DNA of 43,819 nucleotides from Deltaproteobacteria bacterium (GCA_024102635.1 JAGFJO010000017.1:1-43819); one strand, 5' to 3'; shown: positions 9,507 to 18,287, counted from the stretch's first letter. Numbers and translations: made by a program. Notes: generated by a model not told the origin, from the letters alone.

Positions 9507-10568
9507 TTAAACTTCTTCTTCGCCAACCTTGCCTTTTAGGCGCTTAAGCAGCCCCGGCAGCTTCTGCAACGCCACCATCTGACGCCGCCATACGCCGACC
9601 TTTGAAACTGGGAAGCCCGCGTAGTCCCCTTTTTCCAAGATTGATCCTGTTACCCCCGATTTCGCAGCGACCCTTACTCCATCGGCTATCTTTAAATGAT
9701 CAGCTACTCCGACATTTCCGCCCAGAGTAACGCCGCTACCGATAGTTGTGCTGCCGGCTACACCTACAAGTCCGCAAAGCACTGAGTTAGAGCCGATCCT
9801 AACGTTGTGCCCCACCTGAACCAAATTATCGAGTTTGCTGTGTGCTCCGATAGCAGTTACACCGAGCGTTCCTCTATCTACGCAAGCATTAGCGCCGATC
9901 TCGACACCTTGCTCTCCTTTCACGATTCCAATTTGTGGTACCGGCTGCAAGCCCTTTTTTGGATCGAACACATAGCCGAATCCGTCCGAGCCGATCACTG
10001 CGCCACTCTGAAGAACTGATCCGGGGCCGAGCTGACAATATTCACGCACCACTGCGCCGGCGTATATCTTGCTGCCGGGCCCAATCTTAGCGAATGGGTA
10101 TATGACGGCATTGGGATGGATCTCGACGTCATCGCAGATCTCCACTCCCTCACCGATAACGGAAAATGCACCAATCGTGACACGTTCGCCTATCTTTGCG
10201 GTCGGGTGAATCTCACTTTTATTACTTATGCCCGCCGCAATCGCAGGCGGCCTGTAGAAAAGAGGAATGATTTCACAGAGCGCGAGTAGAGGATTATCGA
10301 CCTTGATAAGAGGCTTGGCTATCAGCTGGCCGGCAGGAATTCTAAGATTGTGCTGCACCAATACAGCAGCTAATTGTGCGCCTCTAACCTTCTCCGCCAA
10401 TCGTGACCCGTCAAGCTCGCGAGTGAACGAAATCGCTCCCGCAACCGGCTCATCAAGCGCGCATACACCAGTAACTTCCACAGAACCGTCGCCCAGCACT
10501 TCGCCGGAGACACGCTTGGCGAGCTCTGAAAGCTTGTGCCGCGGGATGTCTACTGTTAAATCGCCCAT
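9507..10568 (-). CDS. lpxD: UDP-3-O-(3-hydroxyacyl)glucosamine N-acyltransferase LpxD
   Basis: Acyl-ACP-dependent N-acyltransferase that makes UDP-2,3-diacylglucosamine, the third step of lipid A synthesis, in the cytoplasm. The 353 residues show the N-terminal uridine-binding domain (to about 100), a long left-handed beta-helix of hexapeptide repeats ([20 protein letters not shown] onward, about 118-320) and a basic helical C terminus. The catalytic-histidine segment [14 protein letters not shown] is present. It is preceded by a terminator at 10634-10674, so it probably has its own promoter in the ~65 bases between. The downstream VWA lipoprotein is likely co-transcribed. Its presence shows that the organism makes lipid A. 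Secure. Confidence 0.97.
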   Translation of the reverse strand: MGDLTVDIPRHKLSELAKRVSGEVLGDGSVEVTGVCALDEPVAGAISFTRELDGSRLAEKVRGAQLAAVLVQHNLRIPAGQLIAKPLIKVDNPLLALCEIIPLFYRPPAIAAGISNKSEIHPTAKIGERVTIGAFSVIGEGVEICDDVEIHPNAVIYPFAKIGPGSKIYAGAVVREYCQLGPGSVLQSGAVIGSDGFGYVFDPKKGLQPVPQIGIVKGEQGVEIGANACVDRGTLGVTAIGAHSKLDNLVQVGHNVRIGSNSVLCGLVGVAGSTTIGSGVTLGGNVGVADHLKIADGVRVAAKSGVTGSILEKGDYAGFPVSKVGVWRRQMVALQKLPGLLKRLKGKVGEEEV

Positions 10569-10633
10569 TGAACTTTCTTAAGGATATCTAGGCCAGCCGA
10601 AATGGCGCAAAGGGTTATAATAAGATGGTAGGA

Positions 10634-10674
10634 CAAAATAAAAAAGCACCCGCTTTCAGTGAGAAAGCGAGTGC
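10634..10674 (-). terminator. Rho-independent terminator
   Basis: On the minus strand a 12-bp stem (arms 10674-10663 and 10657-10646, one mismatch, five-base loop) is followed at once by a T-rich run (TTTTTTATTTT). It would end transcription coming from thiL and the structured segment at 10710-10875. It separates that transcript from lpxD. Confidence 0.85.
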
Positions 10675-10709
10675 CCCAGTCTTAAGCCTAGCAGCATTCT
10701 ATAAGGGAT

Positions 10710-10875
10710 GAGCTGTTCGGGAAGCTAAGTAATTGGGGAGGGACCAGCTCGAAACCCTATAAAAAGGCCGCTATAAAGACATGATCTCCCGAGGTCGAAA
10801 ATGCTGTCAAACGATGTTTATAGTGGAGCAATTTCAGCGACTTGAACGCTCAAGATAGGCGCCCCCGAACAGCTC
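10710..10875. ncRNA. Candidate structured RNA, 6S RNA-like rod
   Basis: A 166-base non-coding segment closed by a perfect 12-bp inverted repeat (GAGCTGTTCGGG at 10710-10721 and its complement at 10864-10875). Further pairings nest inside: a GCTGAAA-type stem, a CTATAAA/TTTATAG stem with flanking CC/GG pairs, and a small apical hairpin. Between closing and distal stems lies a large open region carrying a short CTTGA/TCAAG hairpin on one strand. Closing stem, central bubble with a side hairpin, distal arm and length all match 6S RNA, the RNA that sequesters sigma-70 RNA polymerase. The near-palindromic fold makes strand choice hard. The side hairpin on the 3' strand favours plus, whereas the downstream terminator at 10634-10674 and co-direction with thiL favour minus. 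Alternative: a long regulatory leader or another small RNA. Confidence 0.42.
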
Positions 10876-10909
10876 AAAGATGCAAAATAGGAGAACTTCT
10901 GAGATGAGC

Positions 10910-11914
10910 TTAGCTGAAATGTTCAAAGCCACCGCTCGCAGGTAGACCCGCTGCGGCTGCATACTCTGGCCAAGACAGCCTGCGTTCTCCAACTTGCACC
11001 AGGACTGCGGCATCTAGGCGCTCCGTACACTTACCCACCAAAATACATCCCTGAGCTTCTAGCTTGCTGCGATGTTCCGGCGCAGCACTAAATAGAAGCT
11101 CATAATCCTCACCGCCGCACAGCACTGATGCCAAGTATCTCTTTCCTAAAAACTGCTCAGCTACAGCAAGGTCTATGACTGCGGAAACTCCGCTCATTTT
11201 AGCAATGTGAGATGCGTCCTGAACAAGTCCATCGCTGATATCAATTGCAGCATTGGCAAGTGCTTCACTCTGCAATGTGCAGCCTAGCTCGACGCGAGGA
11301 ACAGGCCGAGCAAAGCGGCTCGCCGCAAGCCTCCTGGCCTCGTTACTAAGGTCATCAAGACTTTCTCCTTCGGCCAAGCGAAATCCGACATTTGCAAATC
11401 CGCACTTGCCGCTCAGATATAAAAGGTCACCAGCCTTTGCTGCGCTTCTTAGCAGAGGCGTTCCCTCGCAGGTCCCGACAAGGGTCACACCCAGCGATAC
11501 TTTATCGCCACTGCTCACATCGCCGCCTACAATCGAAACGTTAGATTGCGCCGCCAGCTCGTATATCCCGCCGTAAAGATCCTCCGCGAAAGATTCCATA
11601 TTCGGAGATAGCTGCAGCGTTACCAAAGCGGCCACAGGTGCTCCTCCCATGGCCGCAATATCACTTATATTAACCGCTAAGAGCTTCCAGCCGAGATCCT
11701 GCGGCGAAGAAGAGATTCGAAAATGGCGATCTTCGACCATCAGATCAGTTGTTAGAAGAAGCTTTTTACCCTGCAGCTCTCCACCCGGGAAGAGCGCGGA
11801 TAGATCAATAACCGCGCAATCGTCCCCTGGCCCTATTACCCCTTTCGGCAGGTCCTTAATATGCTCGCGAGTAAGCAGCTCAATAAGCTCGAACTCTCCT
11901 GGCTTCAATTTCAT
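10910..11914 (-). CDS. thiL: Thiamine-monophosphate kinase ThiL
   Basis: ATP-dependent kinase converting thiamine monophosphate to the cofactor thiamine pyrophosphate. The 334 residues carry the AIR-synthase/ThiL landmarks: GPGDDCAVI (about 28-36), LLLTTDLMVEDRHF (about 53-66), LAVNISDIAAMGGAP (about 80-94), VGGDVSSGDKVSLGVTLVG (about 133-151), DISDGLVQDASHIA, and a C-terminal GEDYELLF. Its ATG overlaps the stop of the upstream helical-repeat gene by one base (TAATG), indicating coupling. It is last in a coaX-containing run on the minus strand and is followed by the candidate RNA and terminator. Secure. Confidence 0.96.
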   Translation of the reverse strand: MKLKPGEFELIELLTREHIKDLPKGVIGPGDDCAVIDLSALFPGGELQGKKLLLTTDLMVEDRHFRISSSPQDLGWKLLAVNISDIAAMGGAPVAALVTLQLSPNMESFAEDLYGGIYELAAQSNVSIVGGDVSSGDKVSLGVTLVGTCEGTPLLRSAAKAGDLLYLSGKCGFANVGFRLAEGESLDDLSNEARRLAASRFARPVPRVELGCTLQSEALANAAIDISDGLVQDASHIAKMSGVSAVIDLAVAEQFLGKRYLASVLCGGEDYELLFSAAPEHRSKLEAQGCILVGKCTERLDAAVLVQVGERRLSWPEYAAAAGLPASGGFEHFS

Positions 11915-12558
11915 TACCGTCCCTGCTCCAGATCCATCACCCTCTTTCGGGCGAAATTAACAACTAAGTTGGAATGTGCTTTTGACTTGGAGAGTTTTTT
12001 GAGATCTGGCAGATTTATATACTTAATCCATTTCACAGCTATATCTCCCGGAGTTTTCGGATTATTAACCAGAGTTAGCTTCAAGGAATACTCCTTCATC
12101 CACTCCCGCCGATCAGATACGTGGCGAAGCACCACCTGCGATACGTTCGGGTTCTTACAAAACTCCTCAACCTCCCCCAAAGTGATCTTCGGATTTTTCA
12201 GTACGCAGAGCTGAATAAGGCGGCTTGCATCGGAGATCAAAATCGATCGGCAGAGAGAATTGCCATAAAGCGCAACTTTGATCTTTTGAGGGAACTCCAA
12301 GTCTCTAATCTTAGCTCTCACGTCCCCGCTCAGAAGATCCTCGGGCGGCGACTTCTGCCCCTCCACCTTAGGGCTCTCAAGCTGCGGCTCTTCTGTCAGC
12401 TCAGCCGGCAAAGCCGGCTCATCCAGGGCCAGTTCCAGCCCTCGGATAATCTCAGCCTCCTCAACGCTAATGTCGCCGCTCATCCTTAGCTGCGCTGAGA
12501 TCTCCTGAAGAGTTATGAAATCTTTCGCCACGGTTTTATCCGATAGATGACAAAGCAT
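11914..12558 (-). CDS. Conserved helical-repeat-like protein of unknown function
   Basis: Cytoplasmic protein of 214 residues with no signal peptide or membrane segment. The N-terminal ~75 residues are acidic and proline-rich. The C-terminal ~135 residues form an alpha-helical, repeat-like domain with recurring motifs LCVLKNPKITLGEVEEF, LRHVSDRREWMKEYSLKLT and LVNNPKTPGDIAVKWI. I recognise this NPKxT/NNPKTP pattern from uncharacterised proteins common in deltaproteobacteria; this is memory, not a search. It resembles HEAT-type repeats used for protein contacts. The stop overlaps the thiL start by one base. The ATG at 12558 lacks a clear ribosome site, so the true start could lie further downstream. 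Function unknown. Confidence 0.75.
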   Translation of the reverse strand: MLCHLSDKTVAKDFITLQEISAQLRMSGDISVEEAEIIRGLELALDEPALPAELTEEPQLESPKVEGQKSPPEDLLSGDVRAKIRDLEFPQKIKVALYGNSLCRSILISDASRLIQLCVLKNPKITLGEVEEFCKNPNVSQVVLRHVSDRREWMKEYSLKLTLVNNPKTPGDIAVKWIKYINLPDLKKLSKSKAHSNLVVNFARKRVMDLEQGR

Positions 12559-12651
12559 GCCACGCAGTTAGTGATTGCAGGGCGTGCTTCTATATTAGAG
12601 CTTATCAGGAGGCGGTCATCAATGGTTTGCCCAAGGCGCAATTTCAGACGC

Positions 12652-13416
12652 CTAATTATTCTCGTCGTAAATTATCCTCAAACCTTCAAGCGTCAATTCT
12701 CGCTCGTAATGACGGATGCGCTTCGAGTGCTTGGAAATAAGCCGGCCCGTCCCTCCAGTTGCTACGATATTTTTAACTTCGCCCACTTCTTCTATGATTT
12801 TATCTATCAGGCCGTCTACCATGCAAACGTATCCTATCACCGTCCCCGACTGCATAGCTGAGATCGTCGATTTGCCGATAACACTCTTCGGCCAGGTAAG
12901 CTCTATGTGCGGGAGTTTAGCGGTATTTCTAACAAGCGACTCGAGAGAGACCAAAAGGCCAGGCGCGATTACGCCTCCTTCATAGCTTCCTTCGGCGCCT
13001 ATGAAATCGAACGAGGTTGCAGTACCGAAATCTACAACTAAAACTGGAGTTCCAAATTTGTGCTTAGCGGCTACTGCATTCACTACCCTGTCCGCCCCAA
13101 CAGTGGACGGTTCACTCAGCTTTATCTGCATACCGGTTTTGGTTCCCGGACCCACTACGATCGGATCGACCTTAAAGGTCTCACTTACAAGAGTGCTAAT
13201 GATCGGCGTCATCGGCGGAACTACGCTCGAAATGATGCAGCCGTGAGCAGAGAGGCTGCGTCCGAGCCGTTCCTTGAGCAGAGTGGTAATTATCGAATTG
13301 TACTCGTCGTTTGTTCGGCTAGTGTCGGTTTTGAGCCGTATCTCGCATATAAGTTCCTTCTCCTTATATACGCCGAGAACCGTATTGGTATTTCCGATAT
13401 CGAATGCGAGCAGCAT
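12652..13416 (-). CDS. coaX: Type III pantothenate kinase CoaX
   Basis: ASKHA-fold kinase that phosphorylates pantothenate in the first step of coenzyme A synthesis. It is unrelated to CoaA, and needs a monovalent cation. The 254 residues show the phosphate motif LLAFDIGNTNTVLGVY (2-17), GPGTKTGMQIKL, GADRVVNAVAA, VDFGTATSFDFI with its catalytic aspartate (about 125-136), and VATGGTGRLI. AGGAGAG sits about six bases before the ATG. It heads the minus-strand group leading to thiL, with 93 bases to the next gene. A 175-base divergent gap separates it from the plus-strand gene at 13592. Secure. Confidence 0.96.
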   Translation of the reverse strand: MLLAFDIGNTNTVLGVYKEKELICEIRLKTDTSRTNDEYNSIITTLLKERLGRSLSAHGCIISSVVPPMTPIISTLVSETFKVDPIVVGPGTKTGMQIKLSEPSTVGADRVVNAVAAKHKFGTPVLVVDFGTATSFDFIGAEGSYEGGVIAPGLLVSLESLVRNTAKLPHIELTWPKSVIGKSTISAMQSGTVIGYVCMVDGLIDKIIEEVGEVKNIVATGGTGRLISKHSKRIRHYERELTLEGLRIIYDENN

Positions 13417-13591
13417 GGCACTCTCCTGAGAGGTTTTGTTCAGGGTTCCATGATGATTTCACATTTTTATCAAAAAGGGTATGGCTCCGAAGCGCCGCGC
13501 CGATGGCATGCTTTCTGCTTTAATCTTTCAATATCGGCAGGCCAGGATCGGCCAATGTTGTAGTACTCAAGCCAATAAAGGAAAGGACTCG

Positions 13592-14572
13592 ATGAACATA
13601 TCGCCCAACGCCCTAATTAGCGAGGCTCTTGGAGCACTTACCAGATCGGAGGAAACCACTAGCCCGACTGAAGAGAGCCAGACAAGCGAAGTCAGTGGTG
13701 AATTCGACACACTTCTAAAATCAATACTAGGAAAAGATGATCAGCAGTCGGTCAGCGAGGAGGAACTATTTGCCGCCCTGCTTCAAGAACGGGTAACCGC
13801 CCTCAAGGGAGCTGAAACAGGCGCTAAATTCGCTGAGCTGATGAATGAAAGCCGCGCAGCTCTCACCAAACCCGATGGATACTTCTCTTATGAGGACTCC
13901 GCGAAGGCCTCTCTCAGAGCTCTTAGAGACGGCGGCGATCTTACCGCAGAAGAAGCCGACAAGCTCTACTCGGAAGCCTTTAGCGCAGCCCAACTTGACG
14001 GAGATACAAGCGCGCTTTTCGACGATCGCGGCGGCCCGGGCGACGCGACCGTAGCGACGCAGGTTCTGGAACAGGCTCTTCTCGCGTCACGGGTGATGAT
14101 TGAGAAGTACACTAATGGCGAAGAAGAAGCTGCGGCTAGATCGCTTGATGAAGCGAGCAATACTAATGTTCCGGGAGCTGCCGCCGGCCTTCACTCCTCT
14201 ATGACAGCCAGTCCTGCCACCGGAATCAGCGATCCTTCGCTTGCTCTCTCAACAATCGAACCTAATGGAAACACTTTCGATGGCCCCAACGGATTTCTTT
14301 TCAAACCCATCTCAGATAATCAGGGCACCCTCGCAATCTTAATGCCTGAGGTGCTGGCGTACAAAGTCGCAGGAGTAACTTTGAGAGATTCGTTGGGCGA
14401 AGTTGTTGAAGAGGGTGTGTCCTTCGGTTACGGCGAGCCCGGCACGCGAGAGAAGTTTTCCTTCACACAGCAGGGCGGCTCGTATCCGAAAGATCTAATC
14501 GTGGAGGTAAGGCTGCACGATGGAACTATTTCGCGCTATGTGATCCCGGATCCCTCGCAGCGTTATGATTAG
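13592..14572 (+). CDS. Hypothetical protein, acidic helical N-terminus with beta-rich C-terminal domain
   Basis: Not recognised. The start at 13592 is chosen over an earlier in-frame ATG at 13481 because AAAGGA precedes it by about 6 bases. The 326 residues carry no signal peptide or membrane helix. Residues 1-190 are acidic, Ala/Glu/Ser-rich and mostly helical, with a short Asp/Gly run (LDGDTSALFDDRGGPGD) that is only faintly EF-hand-like. Residues ~225-326 look like a compact beta-sandwich with Gly-rich turns (GVSFGYGEPGTREKF) and a C terminus ending in PDPSQRYD. It stands alone, divergent from coaX. It could be a secreted or matrix protein exported by a non-classical route, but nothing proves it. 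Confidence 0.65.
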   Translation: MNISPNALISEALGALTRSEETTSPTEESQTSEVSGEFDTLLKSILGKDDQQSVSEEELFAALLQERVTALKGAETGAKFAELMNESRAALTKPDGYFSYEDSAKASLRALRDGGDLTAEEADKLYSEAFSAAQLDGDTSALFDDRGGPGDATVATQVLEQALLASRVMIEKYTNGEEEAAARSLDEASNTNVPGAAAGLHSSMTASPATGISDPSLALSTIEPNGNTFDGPNGFLFKPISDNQGTLAILMPEVLAYKVAGVTLRDSLGEVVEEGVSFGYGEPGTREKFSFTQQGGSYPKDLIVEVRLHDGTISRYVIPDPSQRYD

Positions 14573-14657
14573 CCGTTAATCCAAAGTATTTAGTGCAGTT
14601 AGTGTTTGAAGCTGGGCCCTATTGAACAACCTCCTTTCCGAGCCTAGCTTCCGCTTT

Positions 14658-15005
14658 TTACTCCCAGAATTTCTTAAACTGCTGATTCAGCCGGTTTGCC
14701 GTTTGCGCCCGTCTGAATAGTTGGCGCGCACTTACTAGAGTCAATACTAGGGCAATTGCAATACACACCCAGAAGATGTTTATCAGCGATAGAGTGACGA
14801 ACTTAGCCAGCCGATCCTCAGCCGGATTACAGCTCACCCCCACCACCAAGCTAAGAAACAATGACCCCATTGAAAGCCTGGTGAAAAATCGCAGCCGCCA
14901 CCATAACCCAGCGTAGGCGCGCTGCTGGTCTTCCAGAGTCAAATACTCAACTCCTGCTTGAAAAGCCGCACGCTCTCGCCGTCTGTAATCGGGCCTATTG
15001 ATCAT
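14658..15005 (-). CDS. Small two-helix membrane protein, unknown function
   Basis: Predicted 115-residue inner-membrane protein. The start at 15005 is supported by GGGAGG seven bases upstream. The frame extends further to 15068 without a ribosome site. The N-terminal ~45 residues are basic and polar (NRPDYRRRERAAF), followed by two membrane helices (about 46-62 and 75-98) and a basic cytoplasmic tail. This positive-inside pattern puts both ends in the cytoplasm. No enzyme motif is seen. It converges with the hypothetical gene at 13592-14572. Confidence 0.6.
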   Translation of the reverse strand: MINRPDYRRRERAAFQAGVEYLTLEDQQRAYAGLWWRLRFFTRLSMGSLFLSLVVGVSCNPAEDRLAKFVTLSLINIFWVCIAIALVLTLVSARQLFRRAQTANRLNQQFKKFWE

Positions 15006-15112
15006 CAAAGAACCTCCCAAAGAAACCAATGAACAGAATACCCAGCCGGGGCATTTTACAGGAGCCACAAAACTTAAGATAGAAGGGTCGAACTCTGCAT
15101 TTACGGCTCCTG

Positions 15113-15583
15113 CTATAACCCTCTACCCCTAGTGAAAAATATATAGTCAGTCTGCGCCGGCACTCCCCCACTTCGCTTTATTGATGAAGCGATCTGCCCC
15201 CGGTGGTACGCCCCGTGCGAAAGCACATGAAGAAGGATATTGCTTACTCCGTCCTCGAATGTATCACCCCTCTGGTTAGTATACCTAACTTTACTTGAAA
15301 GCTTTTCAGGTGTAAGCGTACTAAAAAATTGTCCATAAGAGTCCGCGTTGGCGTGGATTCTTGCAAGGCACTCCTGCATGGTTAAATCAGGCCAAACGGT
15401 TGTCTCGGATCTTGCGCCGACAAGACGATCGAGCCAAATCCTTTCAGCAGCTACAATATGCGAAATTAGCTGCAAACAACGCTTTTCCGCGGAACTGCAA
15501 TCATTGATCGACTGCCAGGCGGCACAATTGGCCCACCGTAAGTAATCTGGCATCTTATTAAATGGAGAGTATAGCAGTTGCAT
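15113..15583 (-). CDS. DinB-family protein
   Basis: Four-helix-bundle protein of the DinB/YfiT superfamily, whose members are metal-dependent, frequently thiol- or damage-related transferases and hydrolases. The 156-residue version begins at ATG 15583 (MQLLYSPFNKMPDYLRWAN), the normal family start; the frame stays open upstream to 15721 but that part looks non-coding. The metal-ligand histidines appear as H in ISHIVAAERIWLDRL and as HVLSHGAYHRGQI near residue 130, the typical DinB C-terminal motif. The substrate cannot be predicted. It is probably monocistronic. Confidence 0.82.
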   Translation of the reverse strand: MQLLYSPFNKMPDYLRWANCAAWQSINDCSSAEKRCLQLISHIVAAERIWLDRLVGARSETTVWPDLTMQECLARIHANADSYGQFFSTLTPEKLSSKVRYTNQRGDTFEDGVSNILLHVLSHGAYHRGQIASSIKRSGGVPAQTDYIFFTRGRGL

Positions 15584-15977
15584 GAACACTTTCTCTTCGG
15601 GTTGAATAAAATAATCTGAGCCTAATCCTCTATTTCGGCCCTTCCCACATCTTTCTACCCGTCCAATTGCGCAGACGCGATTACACTTGAATCCCTCTTT
15701 AATATCACATCCTTCTCGCAATCCCCATTTCTTGACTAAGCCCCCTTTTGTGAGAGACTTCAGTGGCCTGCAAAAACACTATGTTACCGTCTTAGAATTA
15801 ATAAATTTTAAGACGGGAACAGAGAGTAGTAGGTTTTATCATCACTTTCTTTTTCAATCTTGTGGTTCCCTAATGGGGTCTTCCTTTAGGGAACCACAGG
15901 CGGGCTGACGAGTAGTCAGCTTAGAAAAAACTGTGACAAGGCTCCTGGCCTTATCCAAGTTGAAGAAAGAAAGAACG
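15584..15977. other. Gene-free region with a perfect 13-bp inverted repeat
   Basis: About 390 bases without a supportable gene. The main structure is a perfect inverted repeat: TGTGGTTCCCTAA at 15861-15873 and its complement at 15886-15898, with a 12-base spacer. Neither strand shows a T-tract after it, so it is not a standard intrinsic terminator. It lies 80-117 bases before the membrane-protein start at 15978 and could act as an operator or an mRNA leader hairpin for that gene. Confidence 0.6.
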
Positions 15978-16625
15978 ATGAAAAAGTTTGTAATGCCGGT
16001 AACTGCTTTCGGAATGGTCCTCTTGTCGGCAGGACTTGCTGTCGCGGTGGGATTCGAGACCACCGGGATTGATGTTGCAGAACCATACGTCGAAGCGGTG
16101 GGCAGTATGCCTCCCGCGTATGTTACTGCCAATGCCTTTTGGACCTTAGGCGCGCTCGTGCTGATCTTTCCGCCAGCCATGGCGGGATTTGAGATGCTGG
16201 TAGTGCTTGAAATCTTTCTGGCAGTGAGCGGAGTGATGTCGTACTGGCAGCCTGAATCTTTTGCTATCAAGATCCTGAGCCGCGTGGGAATGAGTCTTGC
16301 GGCAGTCGGATACCTTAAAGCAAGGGGGATGATTGAAGGAGTGAAGATCCCTTGGTCACTTCTCTCGCCGGCATTCTATGTGAATGCCTGGCGTGAAGGT
16401 GACAACCGCGCTCTTGCCGTCGGGCTTGAGCTGCTTGGAGTGGGATACGCGCTCTCTTCAATGGTGCTGCTGACGATCGGCTCCGCATATCTTGTGCGAA
16501 GCTCCTGGGTAAGCTGGGGGCAGACTAAGCAGCCGATCTTCGCTGCATGGACGGGCCTCAATACTGCGTATGTCGCAGCCGGGGTTGTCATTCTGTTAGC
16601 GCAGATTACGCAGGCATGCACTTAA
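15978..16625 (+). CDS. Multi-pass membrane protein, unknown function
   Basis: Hydrophobic 215-residue inner-membrane protein with roughly six membrane segments: a first helix that could be read as a signal anchor (KKFVMPVTAFGMVLLSAGLAVAV), a pair near 45-85, further segments around 95-115 and 145-170, and a last one at 188-208. The start at 15978 follows a purine-rich GAAGAAAGAAAG stretch and is preferred over the ATG at 15933. No enzyme or transporter motif is recognised. It sits alone between the 13-bp inverted repeat upstream and a 190-base gap downstream. Confidence 0.6.
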   Translation: MKKFVMPVTAFGMVLLSAGLAVAVGFETTGIDVAEPYVEAVGSMPPAYVTANAFWTLGALVLIFPPAMAGFEMLVVLEIFLAVSGVMSYWQPESFAIKILSRVGMSLAAVGYLKARGMIEGVKIPWSLLSPAFYVNAWREGDNRALAVGLELLGVGYALSSMVLLTIGSAYLVRSSWVSWGQTKQPIFAAWTGLNTAYVAAGVVILLAQITQACT

Positions 16626-16814
16626 ATCATGCATGCAACCGGTGGAAAAGAGGCAGTAAATAAAGGGAGTGAAATGCTCCTCTGTTCCATCGTTACTACC
16701 CTGCCGATGTCCCGTGGCTAAGGGGCCCCGAATAACCCTTCAAGTTGCTTAGGCTCTAAAAACCGTATATCACTGTGCAAGGCCTGAGCGGCCGTCCCAA
16801 AGGAGGTATTAGTT

Positions 16815-17435
16815 ATGACCGACCCAACCGTCCATCCCGGTGCTGCGAAGCTTCAAAGAGCGTTGCAAGAGGTCGTAGAACAGGGCGGAGTAGCTTCCAT
16901 CTCAAAGGTTCAGCACGTGGAGCGGCCCTTAGCCGCTGGCCGAAATGCCGGCCTCCCTGACCTTGAGCAGGTGGGACACTTCCTTAGGCCCGAGATCCCT
17001 GAGTACCGGCTCGAGGCTCATGGCATTGAACTCGATTCCGCACTTAGAGTCGCAAAGCTTTTACTGGAAACAGGCGGTGCAAATAAAGGACATCTTACCT
17101 TCAATCGCGCTACCTCTCCTATTTCTCCGGAGAGCACTCTTTTGGAAGTTGCGCGAGATCTCGCTGCTCGCACTGAGATCATCGCAGACCCGGACCAATT
17201 CGATAGGCTCGTTCCGCGCCCTCGGCCTCAGCCGGAGTTTTCAGCGTGGACAAATCCTATGGTTGAAGATCGCGTCCGGCTTTCAGTGGCATTGGCTAAG
17301 GTGCTAGGTGAAGACTTCCCTGTTAATACCAAAACAGCTGGCTTCGAGTTTCACACCTCACAGAAGGACCGATTGGATGAGCATTTGGAGAGATCCTACA
17401 AATTTGTATCGACCGGCTTAGCCGGCATTATCTAA
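16815..17435 (+). CDS. Hypothetical cytoplasmic protein
   Basis: Not recognised. The 206-residue, mostly polar protein has no signal peptide or membrane helix. A near-consensus ribosome site (AAAGGAGG) lies nine bases before the ATG, so the gene is very likely translated. Predicted secondary structure by eye is mainly helical, with Pro-rich connectors (VPRPRPQPEF about 136-145). A TPR-protein gene follows 36 bases downstream on the same strand and may be co-expressed. There are no cysteines and no catalytic motif. Confidence 0.6.
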   Translation: MTDPTVHPGAAKLQRALQEVVEQGGVASISKVQHVERPLAAGRNAGLPDLEQVGHFLRPEIPEYRLEAHGIELDSALRVAKLLLETGGANKGHLTFNRATSPISPESTLLEVARDLAARTEIIADPDQFDRLVPRPRPQPEFSAWTNPMVEDRVRLSVALAKVLGEDFPVNTKTAGFEFHTSQKDRLDEHLERSYKFVSTGLAGII

Positions 17436-17471
17436 AGTAATAACCCCGATACTGTCAAATCAGGAGCTCGC

Positions 17472-18020
17472 TTGCTGCACCATTCTAAAAAAATAGCCGG
17501 GCATCAAATAGCCCCTCAGAAAGAGGCCCCGCAGACCGGCAAAGAACATCGCGCGCTTGCCAAAGAATATAGCGAGAGAAGAGACCAGGATAAGGCAATC
17601 AAACAATACTCCAGGGCGCTGGAACTGAACCCCGCCGACAAGCTAGCCCTCAATGGGCGCGGGTGGTCATATTTCAAAGAAGGGAGATATAAAATCGCCT
17701 TAAAAGATTTCGATCAGTTAGTGTCTCTTTCAAAAAACGCCAAGAACCTCCACTCCCGGGCAATAGCGCTCCACTACCTTCATAGATACGATGAGTCGAT
17801 CGCTGATTTAACTGAGGCTGTGAATCTTGCGCCAAGGAATGCGGAGATCCTGCGCTTTCGAACCGTTACTAACGCATCTGCCGGGAACTACGACGCCACG
17901 GTTGCCGATTTAAGACAGCTCTACAGCCTTGACCCTAAAAGAGCGGACATGACGTTTAAGGAAATTTTATTAGATCCCAATTTTCGCAGGGCTTACCAAG
18001 AGCGAATTCTACACAGCTAG
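17472..18020 (+). CDS. Tetratricopeptide-repeat protein
   Basis: Soluble 182-residue TPR protein. The start is TTG at 17472 with CAGGAG five bases upstream. Consecutive 34-residue helix-turn-helix repeats begin near residue 25: HRALAKEYSERRDQDKAIKQYSRALELNP, then LALNGRGWSYFKEGRYKIALKDFD, then LHSRAIALHYLHRYDESIADLTEAVNLAP, and a degenerate fourth (NASAGNYDATVADLRQLYSLDP). Such scaffolds bind other proteins; the partner is unknown. It may be co-transcribed with the hypothetical gene 36 bases upstream. Confidence 0.8.
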   Translation: MLHHSKKIAGHQIAPQKEAPQTGKEHRALAKEYSERRDQDKAIKQYSRALELNPADKLALNGRGWSYFKEGRYKIALKDFDQLVSLSKNAKNLHSRAIALHYLHRYDESIADLTEAVNLAPRNAEILRFRTVTNASAGNYDATVADLRQLYSLDPKRADMTFKEILLDPNFRRAYQERILHS

Positions 18021-18255
18021 AGTCTGCTCAGCTATTACGAGGCCATTCTGATGTCGATCAGGTGCCGTCAGCCCGCAGCGCCTCATTTCAGCTCCGAGCC
18101 ATTCTAACTTTTCCGATTTCATAGTTTAGTCGGCCAGGCGCTTAGTTACACTCAGCTCTCTTAGGGCTGCTACCTCCCCTTCGAAAGCGGATAAGTAAGC
18201 ACAACCGGAAGCCGGAATGTCGATTCTAGGAGTGAACATTCCGCTCAGAAAACCC

Positions 18256-18287
18256 TTGACCTTGTAGTATACTACAAGGTTTAGGAT
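18256..18287 (+). promoter_or_regulatory. MerR-type promoter with perfect 22-bp palindromic operator
   Basis: The -35 element TTGACC (18256-18261) and -10 element TAGGAT (18282-18287) are separated by 20 bases, the over-long spacing that MerR regulators correct by distorting the DNA. The spacer carries a perfect 22-bp palindrome (18259-18280, half-site ACCTTGTAGTA). It lies just upstream of merR, so the operon is autoregulated. Confidence 0.92.

Noticed and set aside
15687..15908. Plus-strand 73-codon frame in the gene-free region
   Set aside because: No ribosome site, composition not protein-like, and it runs into the 13-bp inverted repeat.
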